From: Sialis fuliginosa
Lineage: Eukaryota > Arthropoda > Insecta > Megaloptera > Sialidae
Assembly (NCBI GenBank): GCA_961205875.1
Contig: OY540817.1
Location: 11,381,001-11,445,000, forward strand
Direction of reading: 5' to 3'
DNA length: 64,000 bases
Both the position numbers and the translations under genes were made by a program. The first letter of the stretch is position 1. Each line of letters starts with the position of its first letter. Under the pieces are notes generated by a model. It made no database searches. It was not told the origin of the DNA and saw only the letters and a program-made list of their open reading frames with translations. Positions 58,230-64,000 of the stretch are shown in pieces.

Positions 58230-58765
58230 CTTTTTAAGAAAAAATAAAACCGACTTCAAAAAAACACTGAAAAGTATACCTAAAAATTAAATTTAACAGT
58301 TTTTGCAGTCGGGATTCTTTTTTTCTTTATTAAAAAGTTTTCTATTGGCTTGGCACCGACTTCAAAAACTGTTAAATTTAATTATTGGACATACTTTTCG
58401 ATGTATTCATTTTTTTTTAAGTTTTTTATTTTTCCCTTTTGAGTGGCGTTACTTTGAAGTCCATGGTCAGATTCTGATGAATTTTATCGGGAGTATACTC
58501 TTTCAAACAAACAAAAAGTTTTACCGAATAGATGCTTAAAAAAATACATATGCATAGAAAAATTAAAAACCTCCACCTTTTTGAAGTCCATGGTCAGATT
58601 TTGAAAAAAAATATATAGGAATTAAATCGGAAGTATAATCTTTCAAACAAACAAAAATCGTCTAAATCGGTGCATGTTTATCGGAGTTATGCCCGAACAT
58701 ACATAAAAAATATAAATAAACGAATTGAGAACTTTCCAGAACGAAAAAGAATTTTTGAAGTCCGT
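58230..58765. repeat. 'accgacttcaaaaa' repeat cluster, partly duplicated
   Basis: 'ttgaagtccatggtcagatt' occurs at 58,455 and 58,581, each followed by 'tctttcaaacaaacaaaaa'. A short inverted pair 'aaatttaacagttttt' and 'aaaaactgttaaattt' lies at 58,289-58,381. Related to 12.35-12.7 kb. Confidence 0.55.
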
Positions 58766-58769
58766 TAAA

Positions 58770-59900
58770 AATGTATTATAGATTATTGTAATACAATATA
58801 TTATATTGTATATGTTAGGCTCAAAAACCGAAAATACTCATCGAGCGAAAAAAATCGATCTCAACGCATACTGACATCAACTTAAGCCATACATATGTAT
58901 ACGTATTTCGTGTCACTTTCAAAAACGCTCATGAATCATTTTGGTATATTCGAAAAAACCGCAATGCAAAATTCGTGATTTTTTTTAATAATCGACTAAA
59001 TCGCGTTTTGGCAATGTGTGAACGCCACAACGCGCTGTGGACACTTATTAATACTAGCCACGATGCAATGTAATACAAATACAAACGTGTATTAAAATAA
59101 TTAACAACGTTTTTACAATCAGATTTGTTTATTAATATCATGGATTACAAAAAAAAATGTTTGGGTTAGTTTCTGTATGCTAAAACAATTAACAACATTA
59201 TTTACAATTAGATTCGTTTTTTATTTAATATTTAATATTTATAATACAAAAAAAATACGGGAGTTCCATCATTCTCTTACGAATAATTTTATTTATTTGA
59301 CAAACTGCGATTTCATTATAGATACGTGAAAACGATTATTTGTATAAAAAGACCTTTGTTATAGGTCATTTTCTAATCTCAATATTTGAAAATAAATTTT
59401 TAGTCATAGGACCAAGGTAAAGAGATACTTTATTCAAAAATATTATATATACGTATAATCAAATAGTGATGGGGATTTTTTATCTAAAGATATTAAAAAC
59501 CGTGAACTGAAGAAAGTAATGCATGTGTATATAGATTATAAATACATATTTCACCACACCCTTAATGTTTTATATTTAATTAATGTTTAGATACTGCTGA
59601 CAGTAATATAAAATTATGAAAGCACTGTTGATGTAATCTAAGAACATCGGAATACATCTCACGTTGTGTGTATGTGTGTTGCAGCAGAGATTTTAATTAT
59701 CGGTGCGTCTTACAAAACACTGTCTCATAAACAGGTGTAAATACATTAGATATACATACAAACACATATACATTCATACATACAATGAGATTGTGCAAAA
59801 CTTAATAATGTTTATTATATTCATAAATTAATAAACAGAGGTGGCTTTGTAAGGTAAAGCTGTATGGATCTTTTGAGAAATTGTACAAATGTATTAATAA
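58770..59900. other. AT-rich DNA, no gene seen
   Basis: Random short frames only. A possible internal duplication is 'aacaacgtttttacaatcag' (59,102) and 'aacaacattatttacaatta' (59,190). Confidence 0.35.
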
Positions 59901-59914
59901 AAAAATAAAGACAG

Positions 59915-60229
59915 CATGGGTGCCGGGAGGGGGGTGCAAGGAGGTGCATTTGCACCCCCCTGGCAAAAAAGAAAAAACACATAAAAAAATTAAGAAATAC
60001 AATTTTTATTTTAAAATTCACTCTTTGAATAACAGTTTAAGTCATAGGACCTTTTTTTTTTGGTCGTGTCAATTTCAATTTCTAATTTTAATTAATTTTT
60101 TTAGTCATGCTAATTTCAATGCAGGTTTTTATTACAAAATTATTATATATTTTTTAATTATCCTCGCATGTAATTTAATTTTATATATCTAAATGCACCC
60201 CCCTGAAAGAAATTCTGCCGGCGCCCATG
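59915..60229. mobile_element. 315-bp hAT-type MITE with perfect 8-bp duplication
   Basis: CATGGGTGCCGG...CCGGCGCCCATG is flanked by AAAGACAG (59,907-59,914 and 60,230-60,237). Just inside both ends are poly-G and poly-C blocks ('ggggggtgcaaggaggtgca' and 'aaatgcacccccc'). A 103-codon frame across it is low-complexity and not a gene. Confidence 0.85.
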
Positions 60230-60445
60230 AAAGACAGTGTTAACTAAATTTAATATTTTATTTCATATTTCGTAGTAATGAACTACTTAATTAATATTTG
60301 TGTCTTATTGTAAGATGCAGAAATTTACATCTACTGAATCAATGTAATTTATTTGTATATTTTGATTAAGTGAGTTTTCTTAAATGTGCTAAATTTTAAC
60401 TATAAACTTTTACATGACAAAAAGTAAAAAATATAAAAAAATCTA

Positions 60446-61097
60446 CCATGCGTACCACGGGACTTTCTTGTACGTATTACTGAGAGTGTACAGTGTACGT
60501 GTGTTTCTAATTTTATTTAAAAAAATATTCCTAGCCAACTCATAAAATATTGAAATATCTGACATGGCAACCACGAGACTTTCTTATACGTAATACTGAC
60601 AGTGAACAGTACACATGATTCTTATTTTATTAAAACATATTTCTTACGAACTAATAAAATGAGTGGGACATCAATTATAGATAATAATATTCTTTAGAAC
60701 ATGCATCAAATGAATTTTTTTGAACGTAATTACTAAACCGGAAACTGATGTTTACTCTTACAGTGTATATGATTCTTTTATTTTTTTGACCATCTAATAA
60801 AAGATAGAATAAAATGAATGTGACATAAACTATAGATCATTTTTTTGAACGTAATAACTTAACCGAAAACGGATGTTTACTCTTGTCAATTTTTGAATTT
60901 TAAAATTATTTTTGAAATAAGAAAAAAATGTTTTAGATAAAAATTATCGAGTATATTATTATCTATAATTTATGTGCCATACATTTTTTTCCAACATTTA
61001 TGATTTAGCCAGAAATATTTTTTTACATAATTAATTAGAACCACCCACACTGTTCACTCTCAGTACTACGTATAAGAAAGTCCCATGGTACCTATGG
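60446..61097. mobile_element. Foldback repeat with ACGTATAAGAAAGTCCC motifs
   Basis: 'accacgggactttcttgtac' (60,463) and 'aaccacgagactttcttata' (60,570) face inverted 'acgtataagaaagtcccatg' (61,068), with another 'acgtataagaaagtccc' at 61,126. The outer limits are approximate. A small relative is at 41.22-41.39 kb. Confidence 0.5.
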
Positions 61098-61149
61098 CAA
61101 ACACGTACACTGTTCAATTTCTATAATACGTATAAGAAAGTCCCCCAAA

Positions 61150-62860
61150 CAGAGATTGCTTTTCTGTTACGAACCATTTCATACAAATGGATATAAGAAA
61201 GTAAAAAACAGTTATACAAACATAATATAATTTTAAATTACGAGTATAAATAAGTTTTGACAAAAAACGCGCTTGTATATGGCAAACAGTTACTTTTTTA
61301 AATTAGCATTAAAATTCTTTTGATACATGTTTTCTAACAATAAGTATATCACATAATACGTGCACGGATTCTTAAATATTAAAATTCGGTACAAGGTTTT
61401 TTTCTAAACAGAATAATTGTGAGTAATAAACGAACACGTACATTCACGCTCACGTACAATCACGGACTTCTCTATTTACACTTGTCAGAAAGAACTGTTA
61501 ATATGATTTGGTAAAATCAGAATACGTGTTTTAAATTCGGGAAGCAATTCGTGTAAGTATCAGTTCAGAACAAAGAAAATTTTTAAAGAAGAAATAAGAC
61601 AATTTTTGATAAGACTGTACTGATTTAAAATTATTACATCTAATGTATTAATTTATTTTTGACAATTGTTTTTATTGGCTTAAATGATCTATAAACATTT
61701 AAAAAAAAATTATAATCAAAAAATTTTTAGAGTTCAATTTTCAAAGTGATCTAGATGGTAAAAGTTGTGAAAAATTAGTGATAATGAGTATATGCTAATG
61801 CAAAGGGGCGCCGTAATTCGGTCTCAAGCCAAAACAGAAGCAAAATAAGCAACCGAAAAGCGCAAAAAAAAGTTTTCAAACGAATTTTCAAACTTTAAAC
61901 TCATTTCTATCGAAACCACGTTTTTAAAAATTGCGGAACACGTATCTTGACCATTTTCCATCCGATCGACTTGAAATTTTAACTGTAACTTCTTAAATAA
62001 ATTTTACATCGAAGTATACATGATTTTTACGATTAGCTTAGTATTTACGGTTTTTATTAACATTTTAAGGTTGTGTTTTTCGTCAAAAACGCGATTTTTT
62101 GTTCAAAGTGATAACAAATTTGCAAAAATCTTAATAATCGTGTGTTCTTCGATGGGAAAACTCATGTAAATAACGAGAATTTTTTTTCTGGATGTTGATT
62201 CAAGGAAATTCTGTTTACCGCAGTGGAACACAACAAAAAATATGCAATCAGTGTAGCAACGCTAAAGTCACCATTTTGTTTTATATTTCATTAAAAAAAT
62301 GTTTTGAGAAATGTACAATAAATCCTACAAATTTAATTTGATTGTTTTTTTTAATATTCTAAAAAAAGTCTCATTTACCAAAGTAATAAATGTAACACCT
62401 TAATTTAAAAATTAAAAAAAAAAATCAATGAAATATAAAATAATTTGTAACAACTATTTTATTTGAAAATAATTAATAGGCTTTATCTATACAATTAAAA
62501 TACATTTTTTATGAAGGTTCTATTGTACTATAATTTTGCGATATTGTATATTTTATCTACATTAATTAAATATTTAGCATAACTGGTATGAATTATGTTT
62601 TAATCGTGTAAACATATATGGCGGCTTTAATCAAAAGCATAACGGATTAACACGCGTTATCTGTCAGAAGAAAGTAATTTGATGAAAAACGAAAATAAGA
62701 ATTAACGGCAGCTTGAAACTGTTGTGCAGAATTTAAATAGTATTTAACTGTTAAATCTTAACGGTTGATTTTGTGTGACTGTATCATAACCATAAACATT
62801 TTTCTGGCTTAAAAATCGTGAAATGAATAATATGATGTGTATAAGTGCATATACATATGT
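61150..62860. other. AT-rich DNA, no gene seen
   Basis: No element ends or exons were found. 61,800-62,260 is slightly less AT-rich and unique-looking, but its frames are short. Confidence 0.4.
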
Positions 62861-62865
62861 ATATG

Positions 62866-63104
62866 CAGGCTCAGATAGAGAATGGGGGGCTAGGAGGGCC
62901 AAATGGCCCGGGTCCCTTAGCTTCAGGGGTTGTGAAAATTATTTATATTTTACATAAATATTTATAAATTATATTATCTTTTAGTTCAAACTAAATTTAA
63001 GGATAATACAGAATTAGTTAGCAATTATGCTCGCGAAACGGAGGAGTATGGGCCCCCCAAAATGATGTTTGGCCCGGGTCTCATTGAAGTTCTCTCAGGG
63101 CCTG
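62866..63104. mobile_element. 239-bp hAT-like MITE
   Basis: CAGGCTCAG... and ...CTCAGGGCCTG ends, with 'ggcccgggtc' near both sides. The flanks TGTATATG and CATATATG are similar but not identical, so the 8-bp duplication is only possible. Confidence 0.55.
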
Positions 63105-64000
63105 CATATATGTATGTATATATTCTTGTACAGTAAATTTTATATTTGTTATAAAATTTATAAACTTAATTAAATTTTGGAATGTTACCATTGCTGTTTA
63201 AAAATGTTTTATTTAGTAATAATTAGATAGTAATAAAGCATCAATTACATTAATAACACTGAGCTGTTGGAAAAGGATCAATCAAGCTGACAAGAACTAC
63301 ATATGTATATTATCAATTACTTATATTATTATATTTTACTCTATTAAAAATTGTGTTTTTGATCATGGCAGCTGAACCTGAATTTATACACTTATTTAAT
63401 GTTTGGGTTCAGGAATTCGAATTTTTCAGGTTCAATTTAAAGAAATTTTTTTAGGGAAAATATTAAAAATAATATTCTTAAGATGTTTTAAGCATACAAA
63501 TTCATATGTTTCATATTGTTGATTGTAGACGGTAGATATTAATTGATTAGTAATTTTTTTAGGTAGTAATTATGACACAATCCGCATTTACTAAATATGG
63601 TATCACACAATACAGCAGAGTTGAAACTGATTTCCATAAAAATATAAACTATACAAATAATTTCTTGGACCGGCTTTGGGAAATAAACTATATTCATCAT
63701 TATTATGAAGAAGAAATTATAACAGCTACAACAATTATAATTATGAATTTGATTGCATGTCGTCTTCTAAAATCTTAAGCGACTGATATAGCGACAACAA
63801 TGGTTGTATAAAATATTGCATATTTTTGTACACATCATGGTTTAACGGTCACATTATAAATGCTGTTAGTATTTACCATAAATATGCTGTAGGTGACAGC
63901 AGAAAACGTCGACTGTATAAACAATATAGTGTAGGTGGCTGCGTTAACACCTATAGCCACATTGTTCAACGCATTTTATACAAATACAAACGATATATGT
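63105..64000. other. AT-rich DNA to the window end
   Basis: 63,370-63,450 has 'gctgaacctgaa' and 'tttcaggttcaattt', resembling the motif set of the 37.8 kb hAT element. A 68-codon + frame (63,572-63,778) has no recognised similarity. No gene is called. Confidence 0.35.

Noticed and set aside
59802-60192. Frames up to 103 codons on both strands
   Set aside because: They lie across a delimited hAT MITE and are low in complexity.
1-64000. CRISPR arrays, tRNA or rRNA genes
   Set aside because: No regularly spaced direct repeats with unique spacers, no cloverleaf with A and B boxes, and no rRNA-like conserved block were seen. The organism is a eukaryote in any case.

Overview
This is a 64 kb piece of a nuclear animal genome, very AT-rich (roughly 70-75% A+T by eye), with widely spaced spliced exons and dense short DNA transposons. 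The repeat vocabulary points to an insect, most likely a moth or butterfly. Examples are fragments with 'acccgcgacttcgtctgc', 'ggaaccctaaaa' termini, 'accgacttcaaaaa' blocks, and 'aaaatcggttcagcggttt' followed by a CAGA microsatellite. This assignment rests on recall of repeat styles, not on a search.

Only two protein-coding genes can be supported, both on the minus strand in head-to-tail order. Gene A (43,498 down to 30,170) has five phase-consistent exons. They encode the last 735 residues of a four-pass membrane protein with a long serine-rich cytoplasmic tail; its 5' exon(s) are not identified. Gene B (27,988 down to at least 14,747) is recognisable as a SAPCD2 homologue (suppressor APC domain-containing protein 2). 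It has a 343-codon first coding exon, a 12 kb intron and a 78-codon second exon; the last exon was not found. About 2 kb separates the two genes. Gene A was not matched to a named family.

The rest is intron or intergenic DNA dominated by non-autonomous DNA transposons (MITEs). Many can be delimited to the base by terminal inverted repeats and target-site duplications. They include hAT-type elements (8-bp duplications at 6.2, 37.8, 48.2, 50.5 and 59.9 kb), PIF/Harbinger-like elements (TTA/TAA duplications at 3.8, 34.6 and 47.7 kb), TTAA-flanked elements (1.4 and 11.5 kb) and TA-flanked elements (23.8, 33.3 and 36.9 kb). Several are nested or present in multiple copies. No intact transposase or reverse transcriptase gene was seen.

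The most unusual structures are: a 113-bp near-perfect hairpin flanked by a 16-bp direct repeat (12.8-13.1 kb); a 1.85 kb element with ~0.5 kb inverted arms (3.8-5.6 kb); a 1.9 kb inverted-repeat element carrying two different tandem arrays (44.4-46.3 kb); and an 0.8 kb element with palindromic clusters at both ends (49.5-50.3 kb). Possible regulatory islands lie at 9.0-9.2, 18.95-19.14, 39.3-39.5 and 53.4-53.5 kb, and a short GC-rich possibly coding patch lies at 39.9-40.0 kb. No tRNA, rRNA or CRISPR array was found.
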